Below are positions 1 to 8,422 of a stretch of 64,000 bases of DNA, piece by piece. The translations under genes were made by a program, and so were the position numbers. The stretch's first letter is position 1; every line of letters begins with the position of its first letter. Source of the DNA: Paraburkholderia xenovorans LB400 (GTDB lineage Bacteria > Pseudomonadota > Gammaproteobacteria > Burkholderiales > Burkholderiaceae); contig NC_007951.1 in assembly GCF_000013645.1 (NCBI RefSeq), positions 3,410,001 to 3,474,000 on the forward strand, given 5' to 3'. The notes beneath the pieces were generated by a model. The model saw only the letters and a program-made list of their open reading frames with translations, searched no databases and was not told the origin of the DNA.

Positions 1-743
1 ACCGAGCCGTTGATGAACTGCGATTCGTCGGCTGCCAGCAGCAGCAGCAGCCCGTCCAGGTCGTCCGGTTTGCCGACGCGGTGGCGCGGCAACATGGACA
101 CGAGCTTCTGCCCTTGCTCCGTCGACCAGTGATGATGGTTGATCTCGGTGTCGATATAGCCCGGGCAGATCGCGTTGACGTTGATGCCGTGCTTGCCCCA
201 CTCCAGCGCCATCGCCTTCGTCATATGCACGACGGCCGCCTTGCTGATCGAGTAAAGGCCGATCTGCGGCAGCACCCGCAAGCCCGCCATCGACGCGATA
301 TTGATGATCCGGTACGACGGATTCTGCGCGTTGTTGCCGCGCATGATCATGCGCTTGGCGACTTCCTGGGCGACGAAGAACGCGCCGCGCGTGTTGGTAT
401 CGAACACGTATTCGAAGTCAGCGGGCGTGACCTCGGAGAGTTTCTGGGTGGTCGACACGCCCGAGTTGTTCACCAGAATGTCGATCGTGCCGGCCTCGGT
501 TTCCGCATGGGCGACGGCCGACTTGATGCTCTGATAATCTGTGACGTCGAGCGATACGACGTGCGCCGCACCGCCGGACGCCTCGATCTCGGCGCGCAAT
601 TCCTTCAGACGCTCGGTCCGCCGGCTCGCCAGCACGACCTTGGCGCCCGCCTGCGACAGCACTTGCGCAAAGCGCTTTCCCAACCCGCTCGAAGCGCCCG
701 TAATCAGCGCAACCTTGCCTTCCAGATTAATCGAACGGCCCAT
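1..743 (-). CDS. SDR family NAD(P)-dependent oxidoreductase (partial, 3' end outside window)
   Basis: Classical short-chain dehydrogenase/reductase. The N-terminal Rossmann motif TGASSGLG (about residues 15-22), the NNSG strand and the catalytic Tyr-x3-Lys in LYSISKAA (about 163-170), followed by PGYIDTE, are all readable. Such enzymes reduce or oxidise hydroxyl/keto groups with NAD(P)H. The substrate cannot be told from sequence; 3-oxoacyl or acetoacetyl-CoA reductases and generic dehydrogenases share this pattern. The start is ATG at 743, with AAGGAACG a few bases upstream. About 247 codons are present and the C-terminus runs off the left edge. It is divergent from the ETF-ubiquinone oxidoreductase gene across a 188-base gap. 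Confidence 0.9.
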   Translation of the reverse strand, partial: MGRSINLEGKVALITGASSGLGKRFAQVLSQAGAKVVLASRRTERLKELRAEIEASGGAAHVVSLDVTDYQSIKSAVAHAETEAGTIDILVNNSGVSTTQKLSEVTPADFEYVFDTNTRGAFFVAQEVAKRMIMRGNNAQNPSYRIINIASMAGLRVLPQIGLYSISKAAVVHMTKAMALEWGKHGINVNAICPGYIDTEINHHHWSTEQGQKLVSMLPRHRVGKPDDLDGLLLLLAADESQFINGS

Positions 744-931
744 TGTCGTTCCTTGTTCGGTTGTTATTGCAGATGCGGTTGACAGGTGCGGTAAGACCGC
801 CAATGCAGGTCGATACCGTATCACGTAAATAGAACGATCGTGCTAATGTCTGCTCATCCGGTTGCAGTGCGGGAGTGCATCGCCCACAATACGAACCCGA
901 AAAAAGCATTCTAACGGTAAGAGGAGCATCA

Positions 932-2605
932 ATGACCCCCGCAAGTCTCATTGAGCAGTACGGTCCGCGCGAGTCGATGGAATACGACGTCGTGATCGTC
1001 GGCGGCGGGCCGGCCGGCCTGTCCGCGGCGATCCGCCTGAAGCAGCTGGCAGCGGAACAAGGCGCTGAAATTGGCGTGTGCGTACTGGAAAAAGGCTCGG
1101 AGATCGGGGCGCATATCCTCTCGGGCGCGGTGATGGATCCGCGCGCGATGACCGAGCTGATCCCGGACTGGAAGGAAAAAGGCGCACCGCTGACGGTGGA
1201 TGTGACCGAAGACCGTTTCCTGTTCCTGACCGAAACCGGTTCGAAGAGCGTGCCGGTCTGGGCATTGCCGGATAACTTCAAAAACCACGGCAACTATGTG
1301 ATCAGTCTCGCCAACGTAACGCGCTGGCTGGGTCAGCAGGCCGAAGCGCTGGGCGTCGAGATTTTTCCGGGTTTTCCCGCGGCCGAAATCCTCTACAACG
1401 ACGATGGCTCGGTCAAAGGCGTCGCGACCGGCAACCTCGGCATCGGCAAGGACGGCCAGCCAACCGAAAACTTCCAGCTCGGCATGGAACTGCACGCGAA
1501 GTACACGCTTTTCTGTGAAGGCGCGCGTGGACACCTGGGCCGTCAGCTGAACGATAAATTCAGGCTGCGCGAAGGCGTCGATCCGCAGGTCTACGGCATC
1601 GGCATCAAGGAACTGTGGGAAATCGATCCGTCGAAGCACAAGCCGGGTCTGGTGATGCACACGGCCGGCTGGCCGCTGGAGAGCGACACCTACGGCGGCT
1701 CGTTCCTCTATCACATGGACAACAACCAGGTGGTGGTGGGCTTCGTGGTAGGCCTCGGTTATACCAATCCGTACCTGTCGCCGTTCGAGGAATTCCAGCG
1801 CTACAAGACGCATCCGGAAATCCGCAAGGTGCTCGAAGGCGGCAAGCGTGTGTCGTATGGCGCGCGCGCGATCACCGCCGGTGGCCTGATGTCGCTGCCG
1901 AAGCTGGTGTTCCCGGGCGGTGCGCTGGTCGGCGACGATGCGGGCTTCCTGAACGCATCGCGGATCAAGGGCTCGCACGCGGCGATCAAGACCGGCATGC
2001 TGGCCGCTGAAGCGGCGTTCGAAGCGGTGCAGGCTGGACGCACCAGCGATGAACTCACCGCCTATCCGGAGAGCTTCAGGACCTCGTGGCTGCACACGGA
2101 ACTGCATCGCGCCCGCAACTTCAAGCAGTGGATGAGCAAGGGCCTCTACCTCGGCACGCTGATGGTCGGCATCGAACAGAAGCTGCTGGGCGGCAATGTG
2201 CCGTGGACGCTGCATCATCAGCACTGGGATCACGAGATGCTCAAACCGGCTTCGCAATGCAAGCCGATCACGTATCCGAAGCCTGATGGCAAGCTGACGT
2301 TCGACCGTCTCTCATCGGTGTTCATCTCGAACACGAACCACGAAGAGAACCAGCCCGCACACCTGACGCTGAAAGATCCGTCCGTGCCGGTGAACGTGAA
2401 CTGGCAGACCTATGCCGGTCCGGAGTCGCGTTATTGCCCGGCGCAAGTGTACGAGTTCGTGAAGAACGACGACAACACCGAACGCCTCGTGATCAACGCG
2501 CAGAACTGCGTGCACTGCAAGACGTGCGATATCAAGGACCCGACGCAGAACATCGTGTGGGTGACGCCCGAGGGTGGCGGCGGTCCGAACTACCCGAACA
2601 TGTAA
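932..2605 (+). CDS. Electron transfer flavoprotein-ubiquinone oxidoreductase
   Basis: Membrane-associated FAD/4Fe-4S enzyme that passes electrons from ETF (fatty-acid and amino-acid dehydrogenases) to ubiquinone. The dinucleotide-binding motif GGGPAG is at residues 24-29. A second FAD segment (GDDAGFLNASRIKG) lies in the middle. Four C-terminal cysteines (about 502, 526, 529 and 532, in YCPAQ and CVHCKTC) form the iron-sulfur ligand set of the family. The 557-residue length is normal. ATG 932 is chosen over the longer in-frame start at 875 because GAGGAG lies just upstream and the family begins near here. It appears monocistronic and is followed by a long perfect inverted repeat. Confidence 0.95.
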   Translation: MTPASLIEQYGPRESMEYDVVIVGGGPAGLSAAIRLKQLAAEQGAEIGVCVLEKGSEIGAHILSGAVMDPRAMTELIPDWKEKGAPLTVDVTEDRFLFLTETGSKSVPVWALPDNFKNHGNYVISLANVTRWLGQQAEALGVEIFPGFPAAEILYNDDGSVKGVATGNLGIGKDGQPTENFQLGMELHAKYTLFCEGARGHLGRQLNDKFRLREGVDPQVYGIGIKELWEIDPSKHKPGLVMHTAGWPLESDTYGGSFLYHMDNNQVVVGFVVGLGYTNPYLSPFEEFQRYKTHPEIRKVLEGGKRVSYGARAITAGGLMSLPKLVFPGGALVGDDAGFLNASRIKGSHAAIKTGMLAAEAAFEAVQAGRTSDELTAYPESFRTSWLHTELHRARNFKQWMSKGLYLGTLMVGIEQKLLGGNVPWTLHHQHWDHEMLKPASQCKPITYPKPDGKLTFDRLSSVFISNTNHEENQPAHLTLKDPSVPVNVNWQTYAGPESRYCPAQVYEFVKNDDNTERLVINAQNCVHCKTCDIKDPTQNIVWVTPEGGGGPNYPNM

Positions 2606-2616
2606 CTTCCGCACGC

Positions 2617-2672
2617 GCAGCGTGCCTTCACAGCGCCGGCATTCAGAGGCCGGCGCTGTGAAGGCACGCTGC
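2617..2672. terminator. 24-bp perfect inverted repeat between convergent genes
   Basis: Arms 2617-2640 and 2649-2672 are exact reverse complements separated by an 8-base loop (attcagag). The element fills the gap between the stop of the ETF-QO gene (2605) and the stop of the convergent TPR gene (2674). No T-tract follows on either strand, so it is not a textbook intrinsic terminator. It probably acts as a bidirectional 3'-end stabiliser or terminator; the function is inferred from position. Confidence 0.7.
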
Positions 2673-2673
2673 T

Positions 2674-4161
2674 TCAACTCCGCCCCACCGCTTCAATCCG
2701 CTCCCGCACTTTCGCCACGACCGGCGTCCAGTCGCCGACGCGCGGCTGTCGAACCAGCCCGATCGAATCGTACCAGGCCGTCACCGGCGATCCGTCGCCC
2801 CAGAACCACGCGGAAACGTGATCGATCATCAGGCAGGTCGGGACGCCGAGCGCCCCCGCCAGATGCGCGGGCCCGCTATCGATCGTGACCACGAGATCCA
2901 GGTTCGCCAGCAACGCCGCGACATCGTCGAAGCCGGACTGAAAATGATGCGTGAGATCGACGATGTCGAAACCCTTGGCGCGCCACTGCGCGACCGTCTC
3001 TCCGCGTCCCGGCGACAAAGCAAAATAGCTCACGCCAGCTACATCCAGCAGCGGTTCGATTTGCCCGACAGGCACCGACCGCCGCATGTCGCGGATGTGG
3101 TCCGGATTGCCGTTCCACACCAGCCCGACCTTTCGATTACCGCATTTGCCGTGTTTGCCGGCCGTGTGCACTTCGACTCGCTCGCGCCATGTCTGCCTGA
3201 GCGCTGGATCAGCGCTCAAGTACGGAGCGCCCCACCCCGTTGCGTCGAAAATGCCGAGCCGCAGCGGCAGGCTCATCAGCCCGCAGTGAAAATCAGGGCG
3301 TGTCTCCAGACTCGTTTCGAGCGGCAGATCGGCGGGCAGCATCCGTTCGAACAGATGGCGCAGCGGCCCGTCGTGACCGAAAATCACCCGGCCGCCCTCG
3401 CGCCGCGCCCGCTCCGCCAACCTGGGCAGAAAGCGTACCGCCCAGAGACAATCGCCATTGCCTTGCTCGCCATAGACCACCAGCGTCCTGCCGGCAAGCG
3501 ATTCGCCCTGCCAGGGCGCACTGATCGCAGCGAGCGCCTGCTGCGCGTTGTTCAGTTCGCCGCCGGCAAACGCGACGCGCGATTCGTAATGCGCCCAACC
3601 CTCGGCGAAACGTCCGCTGCGGATTTCGAGTTCCGACAGGTCGAACAACGCATGGGCATTCTCCGGCGAGAGCGCCAGGACTTGCCGGAGCAATGCCTCG
3701 GCTTCGGCGAATCGCGCCTGTTCCTTGATGCACAACGCCAGCTTGTGCAGCGCCACCGGATTGTCGGGCACGACGCGCACGGCTTCGCGCAACAGCGCCT
3801 CGGCGGTGCCGAAGTCGTCGCGCTGCTGCACGGCCGCGGCGCGCCAGATCAGCGCGTTGGCGTCCTCGGCATGGTGCGAGAGCAGCAGCCCGGTGGCGGA
3901 GTCGACCAGCGCCCAATCGCGCAACACGAAGGCGGTCTGCGCGATCGTATGCAACAGCGTGGGCGCGCAGAATGGATCGAGTTGGTATGCACGCACCAGC
4001 GCAACCAGTGCTTCACGTTGGCTCGCCTTGTCGCGGCCCACATGTTGCAACAGCGTCTGGCCGAACGCGAGGCAATCGGCAGCGGTGGCATGCGGTGCGG
4101 CGGCACGCGCGCGCAGATCCGCGAGGCGGCTTGCTGCCGCCTCGGCACCGAGATCAGTCAT
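2674..4161 (-). CDS. TPR-repeat protein with C-terminal GT9-like glycosyltransferase domain
   Basis: A 495-residue protein. The first half is a run of tetratricopeptide-type helices (for example ALHKLALCIKEQARFAEAEALL and AHALFDLSELEIRSGRFAEG). The second half resembles heptosyltransferase/GT9-type domains, with VVYGEQGNGDCLWAVRFLP and the C-terminal DSGPAHLAGALGVPT signature used for nucleotide-sugar binding. Related TPR-glycosyltransferase fusions occur in Burkholderia, and the acceptor is unknown. ATG 4161 (MTDLGAEA) is preferred over the upstream in-frame start at 4353, whose extra residues are low-complexity Arg/Ala and overlap the aroC 3' end. Its stop abuts the inverted repeat. Confidence 0.8.
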   Translation of the reverse strand: MTDLGAEAAASRLADLRARAAAPHATAADCLAFGQTLLQHVGRDKASQREALVALVRAYQLDPFCAPTLLHTIAQTAFVLRDWALVDSATGLLLSHHAEDANALIWRAAAVQQRDDFGTAEALLREAVRVVPDNPVALHKLALCIKEQARFAEAEALLRQVLALSPENAHALFDLSELEIRSGRFAEGWAHYESRVAFAGGELNNAQQALAAISAPWQGESLAGRTLVVYGEQGNGDCLWAVRFLPRLAERARREGGRVIFGHDGPLRHLFERMLPADLPLETSLETRPDFHCGLMSLPLRLGIFDATGWGAPYLSADPALRQTWRERVEVHTAGKHGKCGNRKVGLVWNGNPDHIRDMRRSVPVGQIEPLLDVAGVSYFALSPGRGETVAQWRAKGFDIVDLTHHFQSGFDDVAALLANLDLVVTIDSGPAHLAGALGVPTCLMIDHVSAWFWGDGSPVTAWYDSIGLVRQPRVGDWTPVVAKVRERIEAVGRS

Positions 4162-4217
4162 GAGAGACGACACTGCCCGCGTAGAACGAATACAGATGCA
4201 CTTAACGCGAGGCCCCG

Positions 4218-5318
4218 TTAAGGCGCGCTCGCCGCGATCTTCGGCGTGCTGACGGACACGTCGCCGCATTGCGCGCGATGGCGCAGCGCGTGGTCGATGA
4301 GCACCAGCGCGAGCATCGATTCGGCGATCGGCGTGGCGCGAATGCCGACGCACGGGTCATGCCGCCCAAACGTTTCGACGACGGCCGGTTGCCCCGCCTT
4401 GTCGATGGAGCGGCGCGGCGTGCGAATGCTCGAAGTCGGCTTGATCGCGATCGACACCGTGATGTCCTGTCCGGTCGAAATACCGCCGAGCACACCGCCC
4501 GCGTGATTGCCGACGAAGCCCTCCGGCGTCAATTCGTCGCCGTGCACCGAACCGCGTTGCGCGACGCTCGCAAAGCCCGCGCCGATTTCGACGCCCTTCA
4601 CCGCGTTGATGCCCATCATGGCATGCGCAATGTCCGCGTCGAGCCGGTCGAACAGCGGCTCGCCGAGGCCGACCGGCACGCCGGAGGCCACCACGTTGAT
4701 GCGCGCGCCGATCGAGTCGCCTTCCTTGCGCAGCGCGTCCATATACGCTTCCAGTTGCGGCACGATCTGCTGGTTGGGCACGAAGAACGGGTTTTCGCGC
4801 ACGTGCGCCCAGTCGACGAACGGCACGTCGATTTCACCGAGCGCGGCCATATAGCCGCGAATCTCCGTGCCGAACTTCTCGCGCAGCCACTTCTTCGCAA
4901 CCGCGCCCGCGGCCACCGTCGGCGCCGTGAGACGGGCCGACGAACGGCCGCCGCCGCGATAGTCGCGAATGCCGTATTTCTGCCAGTAGGTGTAGTCGGC
5001 GTGGCCCGGACGGAACGTGTCGGCAATGTTGCCGTAATCCTTGCTGCGCTGGTCCGTGTTGCGGATCAGGAGCGCGATGGGCGCGCCGGTGGTCTGGCCT
5101 TCGAACACGCCCGAGAGGATCTCGACCTTGTCTTCTTCCTGACGCTGCGTGACGTGGCGCGACGTGCCGGGCTTGCGGCGGTCGAGCTCCAGCTGGATGT
5201 CGGCTTCGTTGAGCGCCAGGCCCGGCGGGCAGCCGTCGATCACGCAGCCGATAGCGGGACCGTGCGATTCGCCGAAGGTCGTGACAGTGAAAAGCGTACC
5301 GAGCGTGTTGCCGGACAT
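4218..5318 (-). CDS. aroC: Chorismate synthase
   Basis: Last step of the shikimate pathway: 5-enolpyruvylshikimate-3-phosphate to chorismate, dependent on reduced FMN. The family signatures are present: N-terminal [16 protein letters not shown], the [16 protein letters not shown] block (read as [10 protein letters not shown]...), [15 protein letters not shown], and the C-terminal [17 protein letters not shown]. The 366-residue length is normal. The start is ATG 5318 (MSGNTLG). It lies head-to-tail upstream of the TPR gene with a 56-base gap, so co-transcription is possible though not functionally obvious. Confidence 0.97.
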   Translation of the reverse strand: MSGNTLGTLFTVTTFGESHGPAIGCVIDGCPPGLALNEADIQLELDRRKPGTSRHVTQRQEEDKVEILSGVFEGQTTGAPIALLIRNTDQRSKDYGNIADTFRPGHADYTYWQKYGIRDYRGGGRSSARLTAPTVAAGAVAKKWLREKFGTEIRGYMAALGEIDVPFVDWAHVRENPFFVPNQQIVPQLEAYMDALRKEGDSIGARINVVASGVPVGLGEPLFDRLDADIAHAMMGINAVKGVEIGAGFASVAQRGSVHGDELTPEGFVGNHAGGVLGGISTGQDITVSIAIKPTSSIRTPRRSIDKAGQPAVVETFGRHDPCVGIRATPIAESMLALVLIDHALRHRAQCGDVSVSTPKIAASAP

Positions 5319-5492
5319 GGGCGTCGTCCAAAGAAATGCGGGGAAAGCGCTATTATGCCAGCCCCGTGGCGACCGGACCGCGTCGTACGGCGGTTCTGGC
5401 CGATCGGCCAGGGGCGCACGCGCGGCCGGTTTCCGCCGCTGAACCCCATTTGCCGATATACACGCCGTTGCAGGCCGGAACGTCCGGCAACG

Positions 5493-7430
5493 CTACTTTC
5501 GCGCCCCGCGCAATTCGGTGACAAGCTGCTGCAATTTCTCCGGCGTCGCCTGCGCCGGCTCGATCGGCTCACCCACCGCCAGCGTCAGGCGGCTCATGAC
5601 ACCCTTCTGGATAGGCCGCGGCCAGCGCGCGTCGCCCGCGCGCGAAAATACGCTGCCCCACAACCCGCGCAGCGCCATAGGAATGACCGGCGCCGGCGTA
5701 CGCCTGATGATCTCCGTCACACCATGACGGAACGGATTCATCTCGCCGGTTCTGGTGAGTTTGCCTTCCGGAAAGATGCACACCAGATCGCCCTCGGCAA
5801 GCGCCTGCGCGCAGCGTTCGTAGGCGCGCGTCAGCAACTGCGCGTCCTGATGCGCCGGCGCGATCGGAATTGCTTTCGCGTGACGGAACACCCAGCCGGC
5901 GAACGGCGTCCTGAAGATCTGATGGTCCATCACGAAACGGATCGGGCGCGGACTCTCGGCCATGATGACGATCGCGTCCACGAGGCTCACGTGGTTGCAC
6001 ACGAGCACGGCCGCGCCCTCTTCCGGAATCCGCTCGGCATGCACGAGGCGAATCCGGTAAAACGTGTGCACCAGCACCCATGCGATAAAGCGCAGCAGAA
6101 ATTCCGGCACGAGCGAATAAATGTAGGTCGCCACCACGATATTCAGCAGCGCGGTGACGAGAAAAATCGCCGGAATGCCGAAGCCTGCGGCGGTCAGGGC
6201 CACGGCCATCAGTGACGAAACGATCATGAACAGCGAGTTCAGAATGTTGTTCGCCGCGATGATCCGCGCCCGGTGGCTCGGCTGGCTGCGGCTCTGGATC
6301 AGCGCATACAACGGTACGCTATAGAAGCCGCCGAACATGGCGAGCAGGAACAGATCGGCCAGCACGCGCCAGTGGGCGGGCCGCACGATGAATTCGCCCA
6401 CGCTCAGCAGATGCCCCGCGGGCGGCAGCGCGTGGCTCGCGAAAAACAGATCGATCGCGAACACGCTCATGCCGATCGAGCCGAGCGGCACGAGGCCGAT
6501 TTCGATGCGCCGCTTCGAGAGCTTTTCGCACATCAGCGAACCGAGGCCGATGCCGACCGAAAAGGTGCCGAGCAGCACGGTCACGACATCCGGATCGGCG
6601 GACAGCACGTCTTTCGCAAAGCTGAAAAACGACGACAGGAAGATTGCGCCGACGAACCACAGCCACGATATTCCCAGCAGACTCAGGAACACCGTCCGGT
6701 TTTCGCGCGCCAGCTTCAGGTTGCGCCACGTCTCGCTGACCGGATTCCAGTTGATGCGCAAATCCGCCTGCGGCGCCGGCGTCACCGGCACGAAGCCCGA
6801 CACCGCGCGCCCCAGGAGCGCAATCGCAACGCAGGCACAGGCCAGCACAATCGCGCCGTGTTCGACGAAACCCGCGCTCACGCCGCCGACGATCGTGCCG
6901 ACCAGGATCGCCACGAAGGTGCCCATTTCGACCATGCCGTTGCCGCCGACGAGTTCCGGCGTCGACAGGTGCTGCGGCAGGTACGAGTATTTGACCGGCC
7001 CGAACACGGTTGAATGGACGCCCATCAGAAACGTGCACAGGTACAGAAGCGGCGCGCTATGCAGCCAGAAACCCGCGCCGCCGATCAGCATCACGACGAT
7101 TTCGAAGCTCTTGACCAGACGCGTGAGCATCGCCTTGTCGTACTTGTCGGCAATCTGCCCGGAGGTGGCCGAAAAAAGCACGAACGGCAGAATGAAGATG
7201 GCCGAAATCAGGAACGCAGCCGTTTTCGGATCGACGCCGGAAAAACGCGCCGCCTGATAGGTGACGAGCGACGTAAAGCCGATCTTGAAGACGTTGTCGT
7301 TCATCGCGCCGAGGAACTGCGTCCAGAAAAACGGCGCGAAACGGCGCTGGCCGAGCAAGCGGAACTGGGATTCGTGCGCGGCGCGTTGGCGGGCGGCGCG
7401 GCGGGCAGCGGGTAACGGACGATCGCTCAT
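5493..7430 (-). CDS. MFS transporter-acyltransferase (LplT-PlsC type) fusion
   Basis: A 645-residue inner-membrane fusion. Residues 1-420 carry a major facilitator fold (FFWTQFLGAMNDNVFK start, multiple hydrophobic helices), as in the lysophospholipid flippase LplT. Residues 430-640 carry a PlsC-type acyltransferase with CNHVSLVDAI (the H-x4-D block) and FPEGKLTRTG. Together these suggest import and re-acylation of lysophospholipids. Full LplT-Aas fusions also have an acyl-ACP synthetase domain, which is absent here. ATG 7430 (MSDRPLP) is preferred; a TTG 21 bases upstream also keeps the frame. The gene is separated from the upstream CBS gene by an intrinsic terminator. Confidence 0.87.
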   Translation of the reverse strand: MSDRPLPAARRAARQRAAHESQFRLLGQRRFAPFFWTQFLGAMNDNVFKIGFTSLVTYQAARFSGVDPKTAAFLISAIFILPFVLFSATSGQIADKYDKAMLTRLVKSFEIVVMLIGGAGFWLHSAPLLYLCTFLMGVHSTVFGPVKYSYLPQHLSTPELVGGNGMVEMGTFVAILVGTIVGGVSAGFVEHGAIVLACACVAIALLGRAVSGFVPVTPAPQADLRINWNPVSETWRNLKLARENRTVFLSLLGISWLWFVGAIFLSSFFSFAKDVLSADPDVVTVLLGTFSVGIGLGSLMCEKLSKRRIEIGLVPLGSIGMSVFAIDLFFASHALPPAGHLLSVGEFIVRPAHWRVLADLFLLAMFGGFYSVPLYALIQSRSQPSHRARIIAANNILNSLFMIVSSLMAVALTAAGFGIPAIFLVTALLNIVVATYIYSLVPEFLLRFIAWVLVHTFYRIRLVHAERIPEEGAAVLVCNHVSLVDAIVIMAESPRPIRFVMDHQIFRTPFAGWVFRHAKAIPIAPAHQDAQLLTRAYERCAQALAEGDLVCIFPEGKLTRTGEMNPFRHGVTEIIRRTPAPVIPMALRGLWGSVFSRAGDARWPRPIQKGVMSRLTLAVGEPIEPAQATPEKLQQLVTELRGARK

Positions 7431-7623
7431 GAAGTTCCGGAAGCAAGCCAAAGAGCAACTATGAAGAAAGCACCCTGCGCGCAGCGGCGCGTGGGCGGCT
7501 CACCGGGCGGCATACCTGGCACCGGCGGCCTGCAAGCCGATCACGCGAGCCCTGGCGTCCGGTCGGCCGGAAGGGCGCACCGAGGTGCAAAGCTGAACGG
7601 AAGCCGAACCCGGCGCCGGACAC

Positions 7624-7650
7624 AAAAAAAGCGCACGCTTTCGCGCGCGC
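7624..7650 (-). terminator. Intrinsic terminator of the CBS-domain gene
   Basis: Read on the minus strand, arm 7650-7643 (GCGCGCGC) pairs with 7638-7631 (GCGTGCGC, one G-U pair) across a GAAA tetraloop. It is followed immediately by seven Ts (7630-7624). It lies about 70 bases past the CBS gene stop. The rest of 7431-7720 shows no gene; it must contain the promoter of the MFS-acyltransferase gene, which I cannot place. Confidence 0.85.
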
Positions 7651-7720
7651 CTTGACCGCTCCTTGACCACATTTTCGCGCTCACGGCAACGGCTGGAGCG
7701 TCGCAGTGAGTCGCCGCGCA

Positions 7721-8182
7721 TTAGCGCGCCGGCTGCTGTTCCTGCTGTTCTTCCGGCCAGTCGCGGATATAGGCCTTGAGCATGCGGTTTTCGAAGCCCT
7801 GCTCTTCAACCACCGCCTTGGCGACGTCGTAGAACGAGATCACGCCCATCAGCGTGCGGCTTTCCAGCACCGGCAGATAACGCACGTGGTGTTCGAGCAT
7901 CATGCGGCGAACCTCGTTCACGTCCGTTTCGGGTGTGCAGGTAAGCGGATGATCGTCCATGACCTTGCGGATGGTGGACGTGCCGACGCTGCCGCCGTTC
8001 TTGCTCAGCGTCAAAATAATCTCGCGAAAAGTCAGCATGCCGACCAGGTCGCCGTATTCCATCACCACCAGCGAGCCGATATCGTGCTCCGCCATCGTAT
8101 TGACTGCGTCGTGCAGCGTGGTATCCGGCGTAACCGTGAAAAGGGTGTTGCCTTTGACTTTGAGGATGTCGCTGACTCGCAT
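7721..8182 (-). CDS. CBS-domain pair protein
   Basis: A 153-residue soluble protein consisting of two CBS motifs (roughly 8-60 and 75-135), including TLHDAVNTMAEHDIGSLVV and HVRYLPVLESRTLMGVISF. CBS pairs bind adenosyl nucleotides and act as energy sensors; stand-alone versions of this size are common in proteobacteria and the partner is not known. ATG 8182 (MRVSDILK) is chosen because GGGAGA precedes it by about six bases; the in-frame start at 8224 has no such site. It has its own terminator and is divergent from metY. Confidence 0.88.
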   Translation of the reverse strand: MRVSDILKVKGNTLFTVTPDTTLHDAVNTMAEHDIGSLVVMEYGDLVGMLTFREIILTLSKNGGSVGTSTIRKVMDDHPLTCTPETDVNEVRRMMLEHHVRYLPVLESRTLMGVISFYDVAKAVVEEQGFENRMLKAYIRDWPEEQQEQQPAR

Positions 8183-8344
8183 GATCTGTCTCCCGTAATG
8201 CCCGCTAAGCTCGTAATACATCAATGACTTTCGATCCTAGCGGAAAGACCCATAAAAGGAAAGCGGGCCGCCCGCCAAGGCGTGCCGGGCGCTCGCAGGC
8301 CCGAACCCGGGACCCCGCGCCCGTGCGCATCGGGAAAACCGCGC

Positions 8345-8372
8345 TTGAAGCGCCGCACGCCGGTGATAGGAT
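8345..8372 (+). promoter_or_regulatory. Candidate sigma-70 promoter of metY
   Basis: TTGAAG (8345-8350), a 16-base spacer and TAGGAT (8367-8372) match sigma-70 -35/-10 elements reasonably well. They lie 33-51 bases upstream of the possible metY starts. Prediction only. Confidence 0.5.
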
Positions 8373-8422
8373 GGCCGCCACTTTCACCTTTCGCGAGGCC
8401 GTCCGTGGCCCCGCCGCCCAGC

